A DNA stretch of 64,000 bases from Mangrovimonas cancribranchiae (GCF_037126245.1 NZ_CP136925.1:1938001-2002000), one strand, 5' to 3'. Shown: positions 9,878 through 18,851, numbered from the stretch's first letter. The notes: generated by a model from the sequence alone, not told the origin. Numbers and translations: made by a program.

Positions 9878-10501
9878 ATGCCTGAAACACAATTTGTTTT
9901 ATATCAAAACTTGGAAGATAAAGGTAATTATTTAGATAACGAAATCGAAGGTCCTTATCCTTGCGCTTGGGAAAACACTTGGTTGGGTCAGGGATTTTAT
10001 TATTGGTATCATCATTTAATTATTGGTAAATGGTGGGGTAAGCAACGTTATGGTGAAGGTAATTTTGTAATTTTCAAAATTATTTGTACTGATTTGTCAA
10101 AATGCTGGGATTTGCATTCAGGCCCTCATCAGGAAGTTTTTCTTTACTGGTTAGAAAAAATGGATAATGAAGGTTATTTAAAGCACAACACTACAGTTGC
10201 CCAAGTAATTGAATTTATCAAGGGAGAATATGATGATTTTGATTATGAGGGCATTAGGTTTTTAGGAGTGGATTCAATTTCAAGAACAGCTATTCAAGAT
10301 ATGGGTATGTCAAGAATAAAATTTGAAATACCAAGAGATAAACGCGATAAAAATAAGCAGAGGTTTAAGGCATATTTCGACCCCACACCACCAGTTCAAG
10401 TTTGTTTGTTTAAACATAATTCTTTAGGTCGTACAGGTTATGATGTTGTTTTTCCAGATGAATATTGTGCAGATTATCGTGTTGAAGATTTTCTAATATA
10501 A
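9878..10501 (+). CDS. Hypothetical protein, possibly ADP-ribosyltransferase-like
   Basis: A 207-residue soluble protein without signal peptide or membrane segments, rich in Trp, Tyr and Asp. A segment near residue 28 (CAWENTWLGQGFYYWYHH, then WWGKQRY) has the 'G-x-GFY' and following Trp pattern seen in some ADP-ribosyltransferase-fold proteins such as the DUF3990 group. The match is short and I do not recognise the protein. It stands alone between tmRNA and a palindromic intergenic region, a typical accessory location. The ATG at 9878 is the first in frame and is supported by the continuous frame to the TAA. Function is unassigned. Confidence 0.65.
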   Translation: MPETQFVLYQNLEDKGNYLDNEIEGPYPCAWENTWLGQGFYYWYHHLIIGKWWGKQRYGEGNFVIFKIICTDLSKCWDLHSGPHQEVFLYWLEKMDNEGYLKHNTTVAQVIEFIKGEYDDFDYEGIRFLGVDSISRTAIQDMGMSRIKFEIPRDKRDKNKQRFKAYFDPTPPVQVCLFKHNSLGRTGYDVVFPDEYCADYRVEDFLI

Positions 10502-10809
10502 TTCCCCACAAAATAAAACCCAGTTTTTTCGTACCTCAAAATCCTCTGTCTTTTATTTTGTTCCGCTCGCCAACGCGCTTGTAGTTTTTGGTTGCCAACA
10601 ATTAGATAAACACACTAGTGTGTTTATCTATATTATGTTTATACCTCTAAAAATAGTTAAAATTCTTAAAAACCGATCTGGTTTTATGGTTATTTGTGTA
10701 TTGGGCTGGTAGCAAATAAAAACTGAATAGAATATTCTGCAAGACACGAGCACGAAGTGCGAACTGTACGTTAGTAAATTTTTGTAAGTAGGCTCTCAAT
10801 AGCAATGGA
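10502..10809. other. Palindrome-rich intergenic region, possible cassette boundary
   Basis: This 308-base stretch has no convincing gene. It contains TTGCCAACAATT (10592-10603), a 28-bp perfect palindrome (10603-10630) and, at its right end, ATGGATTATATACGTTGTTGTGGG (10805-10828 region, overlapping the end of the next gene). Read on the minus strand the right end is ACAACAACGTATAT...CCATTGC, which recurs in altered form at 18.83, 19.28 and 20.73 kb. Confidence 0.45.
10603..10630. repeat. 28-bp perfect palindrome
   Basis: Both arms read TAGATAAACACACT / AGTGTGTTTATCTA with no spacer, centred on ACTAGT. It could be an operator for a dimeric regulator, a recombination site or the tip of a larger hairpin. 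It is not followed by a T-run, so it is not a terminator. Confidence 0.8.
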
Positions 10810-11298
10810 TTATATACGTTGTTGTGGGTAGTTTTTGATTTTTAATGCCATATGCAAAATCGGATAAGGCTTTCCTGAAGCATCAAATTCAGAACGTCCA
10901 ATTACATAAAAACCGTAATTTTTGTAAAAGCCTATAGCTTCTTCATTCTGTTGGTTAACATCAACCCTACTTACCTTCATATTCTCAACAGTATACATTA
11001 TCAAGGCTTTACCAATTCCTTTCCCTATATAGTTTGGATGAACAAACAACATTTCTAAATTATTTTCTACAACACCCATAAAACCAGCTATTTTATTATC
11101 AGTGGTTCTAATACACCTTAATTCTACGGCATCCAAATAGGTGTTTAATATGAGTGGCTTAAAATATTCAATGTCTTCTTCCTTGAGAAAATGATGGGTT
11201 GCCCTAACAGAAGCTTCCCAGACATCTACTACTACTTTAAATTCACACCTCTTAATCGTGTCTATGTTACTAATAGGGAAATCTGTTTTATTTATCAT
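10810..11298 (-). CDS. GNAT family N-acetyltransferase
   Basis: A 162-residue single-domain acetyltransferase. The acetyl-CoA-binding motif A is VHPNYIGKGIGKALI (consensus Q/RxxGxG/A), preceded by the β4 strand LEMLFV, and the C-terminal NEEAIGFYKNYGF matches motif B with its conserved Asn and Tyr. It resembles the YjaB-like branch of small GNATs. Its last codons (NYPQQRI) run into the recurrent ACAACAACG motif, so the palindromic element supplies the stop. The acceptor substrate is unknown. Confidence 0.9.
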   Translation of the reverse strand: MINKTDFPISNIDTIKRCEFKVVVDVWEASVRATHHFLKEEDIEYFKPLILNTYLDAVELRCIRTTDNKIAGFMGVVENNLEMLFVHPNYIGKGIGKALIMYTVENMKVSRVDVNQQNEEAIGFYKNYGFYVIGRSEFDASGKPYPILHMALKIKNYPQQRI

Positions 11299-11374
11299 GC
11301 GCTTTTTTCTGTCAGCCTTATAATCAATTTTTCACCTCCAAATTCTATTTCTTTTTAGTGGTTTTAGAGTATAA

Positions 11375-12304
11375 TTAATTAGTTATCCATTCAATTGAAC
11401 TTTCTGACATTTTTTTATAGTCGTGACCTACATTTTTGATGGTATCAATTTCCCAATTAAACACCCAGCTATTCTTGTTCTTCATTTCAATATTTGTATT
11501 GAAAAAAGTAGTTCCGCGTTGCAACCTATGAGAGCCTTGTTCCATTGCCAAATCTGTAGTTCTAAAAGTTCCTAAATTTGGATCATTATCTAACTCTCCT
11601 AATAAAACAACCAATTTTTTACGATAAGATTCTACCAGATTTATTTCTACATTTTTAATACCATACGGAAACTCAAGAGTTGCATTAGGTAATGTATAAA
11701 AGCCCGCATTTGCAGAAATAGCTGTTCTTATTCTTGCTTCAGGCATTAACAAGACCATTCTATGCACAAACTGACCTCCTGCTGAATGTCCAAAAATATC
11801 ATAATGATCATTAGTAATATTATTGGTCATTTTGATATGATCAAAAATGTTTTCTACCACTGTAAATGCCCACTCTCTTTTCGGGTTTTTAGTCCCAAAA
11901 AAGGTAAACAAATTTCCTTCTTGGTAATCGTTAGTTGTATATTTTGAAAACTTGTTCTCAAATTCAGGAGCTACAATTAATAGGTTATTTATATCTGCCA
12001 ATTCAACCCAAGCCTGTATATAGTCATCTGCATTTCTTCCTCCACCATGCATAACAAATACTATGTTATCATGGTCCTTCCAACTTTCTGGTTTATAGGT
12101 CCATACTTTAATAGATTTTCTATCACTATCTTTGTAGGCATTGATGACAAAAGCGTCTACTCCAATTTTAATTTTACTACTTGCTGTAATTTCAGGACCT
12201 TTAGGAAGTACATAAAGGTAAATATAACCTGCAACAGAGTGAAGTAAAAAAATAGAAAAAGTATATAAAAACACCTTTTTTAATATTCTATAAAAATTAT
12301 TCAT
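11375..12304 (-). CDS. Secreted or membrane-anchored alpha/beta hydrolase
   Basis: A 309-residue protein with an N-terminal hydrophobic segment (residues about 8-30, LYTFSIFLLHSVAGYIYLYV) that is a signal anchor or signal peptide. The nucleophile elbow is FGHSAGG, the oxyanion region is MHGGGRNADDY, and Asp and His of the triad are likely in LGELDNDPN and NVGHDYKKM. This is the pattern of polyhydroxybutyrate-depolymerase-like esterases (LpqC type). It is followed in the same direction from an upstream DUF-like secreted protein gene at 12379. The natural ester substrate is unknown. Confidence 0.8.
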   Translation of the reverse strand: MNNFYRILKKVFLYTFSIFLLHSVAGYIYLYVLPKGPEITASSKIKIGVDAFVINAYKDSDRKSIKVWTYKPESWKDHDNIVFVMHGGGRNADDYIQAWVELADINNLLIVAPEFENKFSKYTTNDYQEGNLFTFFGTKNPKREWAFTVVENIFDHIKMTNNITNDHYDIFGHSAGGQFVHRMVLLMPEARIRTAISANAGFYTLPNATLEFPYGIKNVEINLVESYRKKLVVLLGELDNDPNLGTFRTTDLAMEQGSHRLQRGTTFFNTNIEMKNKNSWVFNWEIDTIKNVGHDYKKMSESSIEWITN

Positions 12305-12378
12305 TGATTCGTTTTTTGTTTATTGATATTTAAATTGCTTTACCTATTGCCTGCTTTTATAGTATCAATTTATGTTTT

Positions 12379-13116
12379 TTATTCAGATAACCTCATAATC
12401 ATTTTTCTACCGCCAAAATCTATTTCGTGCATGAGTAATTTTCTGGTTCGGGTATCAATATAATATGTGTTCAACACATTATTATCTGAAATATCATCTG
12501 TCACCTCAACTTTCCAAACAGGGATGGATGTCTTGTTAAAATTAAGCGTCGTTTTTTTGGTGTTTTTTACTGTTGCTGCAATTACTCCCACTTTTGATTT
12601 TGGATTGTAATCAAAAATAGAAATAGATGTAGAATAGCTATCCTTTAAAGGAAGTAAACGTATCAATTGAGGATAAAAGTTACTATCAAAGAATGGTTGT
12701 TGGGTTTCTTCTAAAATTTCTGTTTTAATAGCTGTTTTTTTATCCAAGTAGTAACCTTTTATTTGCTCATCAAACTTCAAAACCATATCTCTTTGTTCAT
12801 TGTAAGAAGCATGATAAAGTGGCTTAAAACTTTCAGCAGCAACCGTTGTACTGTCAACCCATTCACTTTTAGATTGCTTCATTTTCACTTGAGTTATAAT
12901 ATAGATAACAGCATTCTTTTTTTGAATTTGAGTTACTACCTCTCCTATTTTCACTTCTGTAGTATCGGTAACAATTAACCAATCCATAACATAAGTTTCA
13001 GATTTCAATAAAGATTCATCAGCTGAATGACTTAATGGAGTTAATTGTTTCTCCTGACCAAAAATTGATAGCGTTGTATTTATGATGAATATAACTAAGT
13101 AAAGCGTGTGTTTCAT
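12379..13116 (-). CDS. Exported protein, DUF3108-like
   Basis: A 245-residue protein with a signal peptide (about residues 1-20, ending SIFGQ). The rest is β-rich with repeated phrases such as 'YHASYNEQRDMVLKFD', 'LLPLKDSYSTSISIFDY' and 'WKVEVTDD...NTYYIDTRTRKLL'. That layout is the one seen in DUF3108/LolA-like lipid-binding β-barrel halves of the periplasm. It is separated from the hydrolase gene by 74 bases and has the same orientation, so the two may share a transcript. Function unknown; the family name is a weak inference. Confidence 0.6.
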   Translation of the reverse strand: MKHTLYLVIFIINTTLSIFGQEKQLTPLSHSADESLLKSETYVMDWLIVTDTTEVKIGEVVTQIQKKNAVIYIITQVKMKQSKSEWVDSTTVAAESFKPLYHASYNEQRDMVLKFDEQIKGYYLDKKTAIKTEILEETQQPFFDSNFYPQLIRLLPLKDSYSTSISIFDYNPKSKVGVIAATVKNTKKTTLNFNKTSIPVWKVEVTDDISDNNVLNTYYIDTRTRKLLMHEIDFGGRKMIMRLSE

Positions 13117-13229
13117 TTTAAATTTTTTTTAGTTTGCGTTATTGAGTTACAAATTTGACCATTACTTCTATATCTCAAAATGGATAATCTACGTTTATAG
13201 ATGAACAATTTTCCTCTTTTTTTAATTCT

Positions 13230-14069
13230 TTATTTATTAGTTTCTATTGGCTGCCAAACTCCTGTTTTTGCAGTTTCTGTTGCATACGCTAAAAACGTTT
13301 TTGGTTTTCTACCTAAAACCTTTTCAATATCGTTAGTTATTTTTTGATTTTCCGGGTTGGTTAATACGTGGCTAAAGAGATATTCAATTAACCAAACAAC
13401 ATCAGCTTCTACTTGCATTTGTTTCATACCTTCAACATACTGCTCTAAAGTGATTTCGTAAAAGTTTAAATTTCTTTTACTCACGTTTGAAATGGTGTTA
13501 ACAATATCCTTAAAAGTGATAAGCTCTGGTCCTGTTACTTCAATAATTTCTCCGTTATAAGTATCATCTAATAAAACAGTGCTAGCAACTTCTGCAATAT
13601 CATCGGCATCTACAAAAGGAATTAATACATCTGACAAGGGTAAAGCAACTTCTCCTGCTAGTATAGGCTCTAAAAAGAAGCTTTCACTCCAGTTTTGATT
13701 AAACCAAGAAGCTCTTACAATAGTGTAATTGATACCTGATGTCATTATAATTTTTTCACAAGCTTCAGCTTCAGTTTCCCCTTTTCCTGATAATAAAACA
13801 ACTTTTTTAACGCCAAGTTCTTTCGCTAAATATGTAAAACTTTCAATAGCTTCCTTCGCTCCTGGCACAGCTAAATCTGGATAAAAAGTGATATAAACGC
13901 GCTCTATATCTTTCAGCGCATGCACCCAAGTTTCTTTATTATTCCAATCGAAACTTGGAGAGGCATTTCTGGATCCAACTCTTGGTTCAATACCTTTCTT
14001 TTGTAATTGCGTCATAACTCGGCTACCAGTTTTACCAGTCGCACCAAGCACTAAAATGTTACTGTTCAT
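13230..14069 (-). CDS. NmrA-like NAD(P)-binding protein
   Basis: A 279-residue atypical short-chain dehydrogenase. The nucleotide-binding motif is LVLGATGKTGSRV at residues 5-17 (GxxGxxG), with the later signature IVRASWFNQNWSE typical of the NmrA/HSCARG group, and no YxxxK active site. These proteins sense NAD(P)H or act as quinone or azo reductases. The AraC gene at 14160 lies immediately upstream on the same strand with about 90 bases between them, so the regulator may control this gene. Exact function not readable. Confidence 0.85.
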   Translation of the reverse strand: MNSNILVLGATGKTGSRVMTQLQKKGIEPRVGSRNASPSFDWNNKETWVHALKDIERVYITFYPDLAVPGAKEAIESFTYLAKELGVKKVVLLSGKGETEAEACEKIIMTSGINYTIVRASWFNQNWSESFFLEPILAGEVALPLSDVLIPFVDADDIAEVASTVLLDDTYNGEIIEVTGPELITFKDIVNTISNVSKRNLNFYEITLEQYVEGMKQMQVEADVVWLIEYLFSHVLTNPENQKITNDIEKVLGRKPKTFLAYATETAKTGVWQPIETNK

Positions 14070-14159
14070 AATTTGATTTTTTTAATTATGAAGCAAAAGT
14101 CACACTAAATGAAAGGAATAAGTTATTTGAAAAAGAATTTGATTTATTCCAAAAGGAGT

Positions 14160-15014
14160 TTATTTAATTTGGCTTGGTCTGTATCCAAATTTTTTCTCAA
14201 AAGCATTTGAAAAAGACCCTAAACTGTCATAGCCAACTTGCCATGCAGCTTCTTGTACCGTGGCTTTCTTATTGTTTATTAAGTCATGAGCCATTTTTAA
14301 ACGTTCGTTTTGTAAATATTTAAAAACGGGCGCACCAAACAATGCTTTAAAGTTCTTTTTTAAATTATAGGTATTTAAGCCTATTTTACGAGACAATTCT
14401 GAAAGTGTAGGTGGATTGTCTAAATTATTAACCAAAATATCTTTAGCCAAATACAACTTTTCTCTTTCTGCTGAATTTATAGTATTTGTTTTTAAGGAAG
14501 CTAATTGCCCAAAAAAATGTGATAATAACGCGGTCATTTGACTACGAAAGAACATCATTTTTGTTTTTCCTTCATATGTCATATTAAATACGCCATCCAC
14601 AATTTGATCCATTTCTGGCGTCATAAAAAACTTTGGTCCCTCTACATAATGATCGGAAGGATTGACCAATTCATTCAATAAGGTCGAAAAAATTTCACCT
14701 TCATCATTAGGTAGTTTATCTAAATTTCTAATTGAAGTTGCTATTAATAAACAACGTAAAGGTTTTTCTGGTGATACGGTATGCACAAATTCCACCTGTT
14801 CATCTGCATAAAAAGACAAAGCCAATCCTTTGGTTTGTTGAAATTGCTTTTCAGTGCTTTTATAATTAACAGAAAGATCTACATTTCCTGATCCATAGAA
14901 GGCCACCGCGATTACAGGTTCATCAAATCGACAAGCATCGGTTATCACACTTTCCGAAAAAGCCTCCTCTACCAAAATGGTAAAATCATTAATATGTATA
15001 AAATCTCTGGTCAT
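14160..15014 (-). CDS. AraC family transcriptional regulator
   Basis: The frame extends upstream to 15065, but the natural start is the ATG at 15012-15014 (MTRDFIHIND), giving 284 residues; the upstream codons are a run of aromatic residues unlike an N-terminus. The C-terminal domain has both helix-turn-helix units (LSELSRKIGLNTYNLKKNFK, then VQEAAWQVGYDSLGSFSNAF) and ends with FGYRPSQIK, the classic AraC tail. The N-terminal 170 residues form a ligand-binding domain of the kind found in arsenic/pyochelin-type regulators. It is divergent from the AhpD-like gene at 15268. Confidence 0.9.
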   Translation of the reverse strand: MTRDFIHINDFTILVEEAFSESVITDACRFDEPVIAVAFYGSGNVDLSVNYKSTEKQFQQTKGLALSFYADEQVEFVHTVSPEKPLRCLLIATSIRNLDKLPNDEGEIFSTLLNELVNPSDHYVEGPKFFMTPEMDQIVDGVFNMTYEGKTKMMFFRSQMTALLSHFFGQLASLKTNTINSAEREKLYLAKDILVNNLDNPPTLSELSRKIGLNTYNLKKNFKALFGAPVFKYLQNERLKMAHDLINNKKATVQEAAWQVGYDSLGSFSNAFEKKFGYRPSQIK

Positions 15015-15065
15015 AAATACCGTAAAGTTAAAAAATAGAAAAAAGTAATTGCAGGCTTCAAACAA

Positions 15066-15200
15066 TTATTTGTGAGACTTATTTCTTCTACAATAAATCA
15101 TTCTCCTTTCTAAATAAACAACAAGCGTATCTTCTACATACTTTCGAATAGCTTTTTTATAGCAGGGAAAATTGTCCATCCATAGACGTAATTCATCCAT
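15066..15200 (-). CDS. Possible small protein, 44 residues
   Basis: On the minus strand a 44-codon frame starts MDELRLWMDNFPCYKKAI and ends RRNKSHK. Codon usage looks like a real gene and the sequence is amphipathic and basic, with two Cys. It sits in the divergent promoter region between the AraC gene and the AhpD-like gene, just upstream of the AraC start. No match is recognised; it could be a remnant of a longer gene. Confidence 0.35.
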   Translation of the reverse strand: MDELRLWMDNFPCYKKAIRKYVEDTLVVYLERRMIYCRRNKSHK

Positions 15201-15267
15201 TTTATAGCGTGTGTGTTATTCTCAATTTTGTAATGTCAATAATGATAAACAATTTAAAAACAAAAAA

Positions 15268-15813
15268 ATGGAAAATGTAACCGTTTCAGAATTTAAAGTT
15301 CCTTCAAGAGATGAAGTAGCTACAAGTAATCAAGAAATCTTTGATAATTTAAACAAAGCCCTAGGTTTTGTACCAAATCTTTATGCCACTATGGCCTATT
15401 CTGACCATGGTCTGGGAAGATATTTAAATTTTCAAAATGCTAAAACGTCATTCTCTAATAAAGAGAAAGAAGCTATTAACTTAATTGTAAGCGAGGTAAA
15501 TGGCTGTATTTATTGTTTAAGTGCACATACTGTAATTGGAAAAATGAATGGCTTTACAGATGCCCAATTGCTAGATATTAGAAAAGGGACAAGCGATAAC
15601 GTAAAATTAGATGCCTTAGTAAAATTAGCTGCAGATATTACTAAAAACAAAGGAAATGCTGATGATGAGAATGTTCAAAATTTCTTTAACCAAGGCTATT
15701 CTAAAGAAAACTTGGTAGACCTAATTCTTCAAGTAAGTGATAAAACAGCCATGAATTATTTACACAACCTTACCAAAGTTCCTGTAGACTTTCCCGTGGC
15801 TGAAAGTATTTAA
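15268..15813 (+). CDS. Carboxymuconolactone decarboxylase / AhpD-like peroxidase-related protein
   Basis: The ATG at 15268 follows an A-run and gives 181 residues (MENVTVSEFKV); the open frame reaches 15211 but the extra residues are not typical. The active motif is CIYCLSAH, matching the AhpD CxxC...H site, inside VNGCIYCLSAHTVIGKMNGF. Such all-helical proteins reduce alkyl hydroperoxides or act in thiol-linked detoxification. It is the first gene of a four-gene plus-strand run to 17668, transcribed divergently from the AraC regulator. Confidence 0.9.
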   Translation: MENVTVSEFKVPSRDEVATSNQEIFDNLNKALGFVPNLYATMAYSDHGLGRYLNFQNAKTSFSNKEKEAINLIVSEVNGCIYCLSAHTVIGKMNGFTDAQLLDIRKGTSDNVKLDALVKLAADITKNKGNADDENVQNFFNQGYSKENLVDLILQVSDKTAMNYLHNLTKVPVDFPVAESI

Positions 15814-15877
15814 TCAAATATGGGAAGTTTGTAAAACAAACAGACTTCCCTCTTTTAACTTTTAAAACGCAATTACA

Positions 15878-16150
15878 ATGAATACACTAAAAAATATCTT
15901 GAGCTTTTTAAATAAGACTCCACAAGAAAAAATAGGTAAAACTCCAGAAGGTTTTTGTCCCAACTGTTGGGGAAGACAAGAATATGATGGTAATTCTCAC
16001 AAAGCCTTAAAAGCTGAAAAATTAGAAAACATAGAGCGTAAAAAGGGTTGGATTACAGCCTACGCTGAGCGTAATCTTAAGCACATACAGTTACAACACA
16101 AAGAAAAAAAGCAGGTTTGTAACGTGTGCTTTGAAAGTTTCGATTGCTAA
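15878..16150 (+). CDS. Small zinc-ribbon-like protein
   Basis: A 90-residue soluble protein with CPNCWGRQEY at residues 27-36 and CNVCFESFDC at the end. The two CxxC pairs about 50 residues apart suggest a single metal site; the middle is strongly charged and helical (EKLENIERKKGWITAYAERN). It lies 64 bases downstream of the AhpD-like gene in the same direction. I know similar small proteins only as conserved hypotheticals of Bacteroidota and Proteobacteria. No function is assigned. Confidence 0.7.
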   Translation: MNTLKNILSFLNKTPQEKIGKTPEGFCPNCWGRQEYDGNSHKALKAEKLENIERKKGWITAYAERNLKHIQLQHKEKKQVCNVCFESFDC

Positions 16151-16189
16151 TATCCTATTGCTTGATTTATAACAACTAAAAACAACATC

Positions 16190-16597
16190 ATGAAAAAATA
16201 TCCATTACCACCTTTTAACAAAGAAACTGCTAAACAAAAAGTGCAAATGGCAGAAGATGCTTGGAATAGTAAAAATCCTGAAACTGTAGCCCTAGCCTAT
16301 ACTTTAAATTCAGAGTGGCGAAACAGAACCCAGTTTATTAATGGACGTGAAGAAATTGTGCAGTTCTTAACCAACAAATGGAACAAAGAAAAAAATTACA
16401 AACTCAAAAAAGAACTTTGGGGATTTAGAAACAATAGAGTTGCTGTAAGATTTGAGTATGAATACCAAACCGAAAACAACCAATGGTATCGTGCCTACGG
16501 AAATGAACTATGGGAATTTGACGAAAACGGACTTATGCAAAAAAGATATGCTAGTATTAACGACCTAGAAATTGAAGAACAAGACCGAATCTTATAA
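16190..16597 (+). CDS. NTF2-like protein, DUF1348 family
   Basis: A 135-residue SnoaL/NTF2-fold protein. The sequence from [22 protein letters not shown] through [22 protein letters not shown] and [25 protein letters not shown] matches the DUF1348 signature nearly throughout. These small cone-shaped proteins bind or isomerise small ligands; DUF1348 members often sit next to AhpD-like and AraC genes in oxidative or solvent stress clusters. It is 40 bases downstream of the zinc-ribbon gene. Confidence 0.88.
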   Translation: MKKYPLPPFNKETAKQKVQMAEDAWNSKNPETVALAYTLNSEWRNRTQFINGREEIVQFLTNKWNKEKNYKLKKELWGFRNNRVAVRFEYEYQTENNQWYRAYGNELWEFDENGLMQKRYASINDLEIEEQDRIL

Positions 16598-16639
16598 TTG
16601 TCTTTATAAAAATATCTTAGCTAACAAAAACAACTCATC

Positions 16640-17668
16640 ATGGACAGAAGACTTTTAGGAAACATATTAGTATTTACACTACTCGTATTATTAGCTTCAG
16701 GGTTACTCATGTATTTTAACCCCTTTAGCAAAATAGTGGCGTCCATACATACGGTTTTTGGGTTCTTATTCATTTTTGCCATGGCTTTTCATATTATAAA
16801 CAACAAAAAACCATTATACAATTATCTTTCTGGAAAAAGAAAATCTAGTTTACAGAAGCTTCAAAGTCCTTTAATTATTGTTGTAACAACGGTTATTGTA
16901 ACCGCCTTATGTTTGAATTTACCTATCTTTAATAAGGTTTACAATTTTGGAAATGAATTGAGAAATAAACAATTGGGAAAAGTTGAAAATCAATTAGATT
17001 ATCAAATTATAAACCTTAATAATGAACAAAACGGTTTGCAGTTTGAGATAGAATTAAAAAAAGGAGATGCTTTTCAATATCCTTTATTTGCCATTTGGCT
17101 AGAAGATAGTATAGGTAATTATTTGGAGACCCTTTACATTTCTAGAGTGATTTCCTCTAGTTCTTATGACTACGGAAACAAAGTAAACGGAACTTGGGAA
17201 GCAGCTATAAAACGTCGCCCAGAAGCACTGCCATATTGGTCCCATAAAAGAGGCATAAAAGCTGCTGATGGTTTGTATGTACCACTTAATAACGCTCAAG
17301 ACATTGATGCTGTTTCTGGTGCTACCCCAACTGGTAATTTTATAATTCAACTAAATAGCAAGTTAGAAAAGTTAAATAATTACAAAGTAATGTTAGAAGT
17401 CAACCAATCTTACGACTGGAATACATATTATTCTGAAGACAGATTCCCAGAGGATAAAATCTATTCAGGAACAGGACAAGTAGGTCAGCCTTCCTTGATA
17501 TACGCAAGCTATGTTCATGATGAAGATATCAAAACTAAACCGTACCATTTCATGACGTTAGTAGGTCATGGTCATCATTCGGGAAAAAATGGGAAACTGT
17601 ATACAGATTTATCTAATATTACAACGGCTAAAAACATAGCGGATAGAATTATTTTAAACATCAAGTAA
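16640..17668 (+). CDS. Membrane protein with DUF4405-like N-terminus and DUF2271-like C-terminus
   Basis: A 342-residue protein. The first 120 residues have three hydrophobic helices (about 7-25, 31-50, 75-95) and paired His residues at HTVFGF and AFHIINNKKPL, the bis-His pattern of DUF4405-type heme b membrane domains. After the third helix comes a periplasmic β-rich region with AIKRRPEALPYWSH and DAVSGATPTG, features of DUF2271, a domain found next to flavin-transfer or FMN-binding proteins. It may thus be part of a small electron-transfer system. It is the last gene of the AhpD-like run. Confidence 0.7.
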   Translation: MDRRLLGNILVFTLLVLLASGLLMYFNPFSKIVASIHTVFGFLFIFAMAFHIINNKKPLYNYLSGKRKSSLQKLQSPLIIVVTTVIVTALCLNLPIFNKVYNFGNELRNKQLGKVENQLDYQIINLNNEQNGLQFEIELKKGDAFQYPLFAIWLEDSIGNYLETLYISRVISSSSYDYGNKVNGTWEAAIKRRPEALPYWSHKRGIKAADGLYVPLNNAQDIDAVSGATPTGNFIIQLNSKLEKLNNYKVMLEVNQSYDWNTYYSEDRFPEDKIYSGTGQVGQPSLIYASYVHDEDIKTKPYHFMTLVGHGHHSGKNGKLYTDLSNITTAKNIADRIILNIK

Positions 17669-17734
17669 AGCCTCAAAATAATTTATGTGCATTGTTAAAA
17701 AAAACAGACATTCATCAATTTAAATACGTAAACC

Positions 17735-18618
17735 ATGGAAGAAAATAACTGTTTTACACTTATAAATCCGCAAACCGGTAATTTGGCTTTTAAGCTTCAG
17801 TTTTTTAAAATGAAAACCCTTTTGATATCATACAACGGTTAAACCATTATTCTGTCATTTGGATAAAAGAAGGAGCAGGTAATGTGCACGCAGATTTTTC
17901 AGACTATACCATAAACGCAAACAGTTTATATTCCTTTTCGCTTTACCAACCTTATCAATTTAAAACTGAAAAACATTTAAGTGGTGTAGCACTTTATTTT
18001 CATCCAGATTTTTTTTGCATTCATAAACACCATAAAGAAGTGGCTTGCAATGGTGTATTGTTTAATAACATTTATAATTCTCCATCCATCAAAATAGACA
18101 GTAAAACGGAGTTAAATTTTAACATGCTTATTGAGCAATTACAATTAGAAATGCAAAATCCTGCGTTGGCACAATATGAACTTTTGGTATCGTATTTAAA
18201 AATTATATTGATAACCGCATCTCGATTAAAAACAGAACAACAAGACGCAGAAAACGTTGAGACTAATAAACATGATGAACCTTTTATTTTACAAAATTTA
18301 AAAAACTTTATAGAAACACATTACAAAACCAAACACACCGCTAGCGATTATGCTAACTTGTTAGCTATAACTCCAAAAGCGCTAACCAAATTAACAAAAT
18401 CTCATTTCAATAAAACGCTTACCGAGTTAATCGCCGAACGCATTGTTATTGAAGCTAAAAGAGAACTGTATTTAACAAACAAAACCGTAAAAGAAATAGC
18501 TTTTGAATTAGGTTATAATGATGAATATTATTTTAGCCGATTCTTTAAAAAGCACGTAGACCTATCTCCTCAACTCTTTAGAGAACACATCAATTTTGAC
18601 AGTGCTACTTTTTCTTGA
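17735..18618 (+). pseudogene. AraC family regulator split by a one-base frameshift
   Basis: The frame starting at 17735 (MEENNCFTLINPQTGN) runs to a stop near 17842. The downstream frame, reading NPFDIIQRLNHYSVIWIKEGAG from 17815 onward, continues to 18618 with an intact C-terminal pair of helix-turn-helices (ITPKALTKLTKSHF, VKEIAFELGYNDEYYFSRFFKKH). Adding one base within the T6A4 run at 17801-17810 joins the two into one 293-residue regulator. A shorter start at GTG 17884 would give only a partial N-terminal domain. So either the gene is broken, or the short homopolymer holds a sequencing error. Confidence 0.75.
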
Positions 18619-18674
18619 CAAAAAGACTTTAACATCAATATTTCAATCAAAAAACGAACATGTCATGAATACAT

Positions 18675-18845
18675 TGTTGGCAAACGTTATTATTCCTTTT
18701 TAATCAACTTTGGTATGTCCTCGTATAACCGTCAGTTACGGGATTAAAGTTAATGATTTTCGGTTAAGAACTGGCGTTAGCAATTCCGAGTGGATTCGGA
18801 CGTAGTCGAATCCGCCGTAATTGCGGTTATACATTGTTGTACGCA
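18675..18845. repeat. Imperfect palindromic element, cassette-like (copy 1)
   Basis: GTATAACCGTCAGTTACGG (18723-18741) is nearly complementary to CCGTAATTGCGGTTATAC (18815-18832), and an inner hairpin GGATTCG / CGAATCC (18792-18798, 18807-18813) sits between them. The outer ends read GTTGGCAAACG and ATTGTTGTACGC. The whole resembles the large stem of integron-type attC sites in layout but not in exact core sequence. It is at the 3' side of the minus-strand gene at 18852. Confidence 0.5.
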
Positions 18846-18851
18846 GGTTTT

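Noticed and set aside
17801-17812. Programmed -1 frameshift site in the AraC gene
   Set aside because: The shift to the -1 frame fits, but TTTTTTAAAA in the zero frame is not a proper X XXY YYZ heptamer and no stimulatory hairpin is clear; a mutation or sequencing error is simpler.
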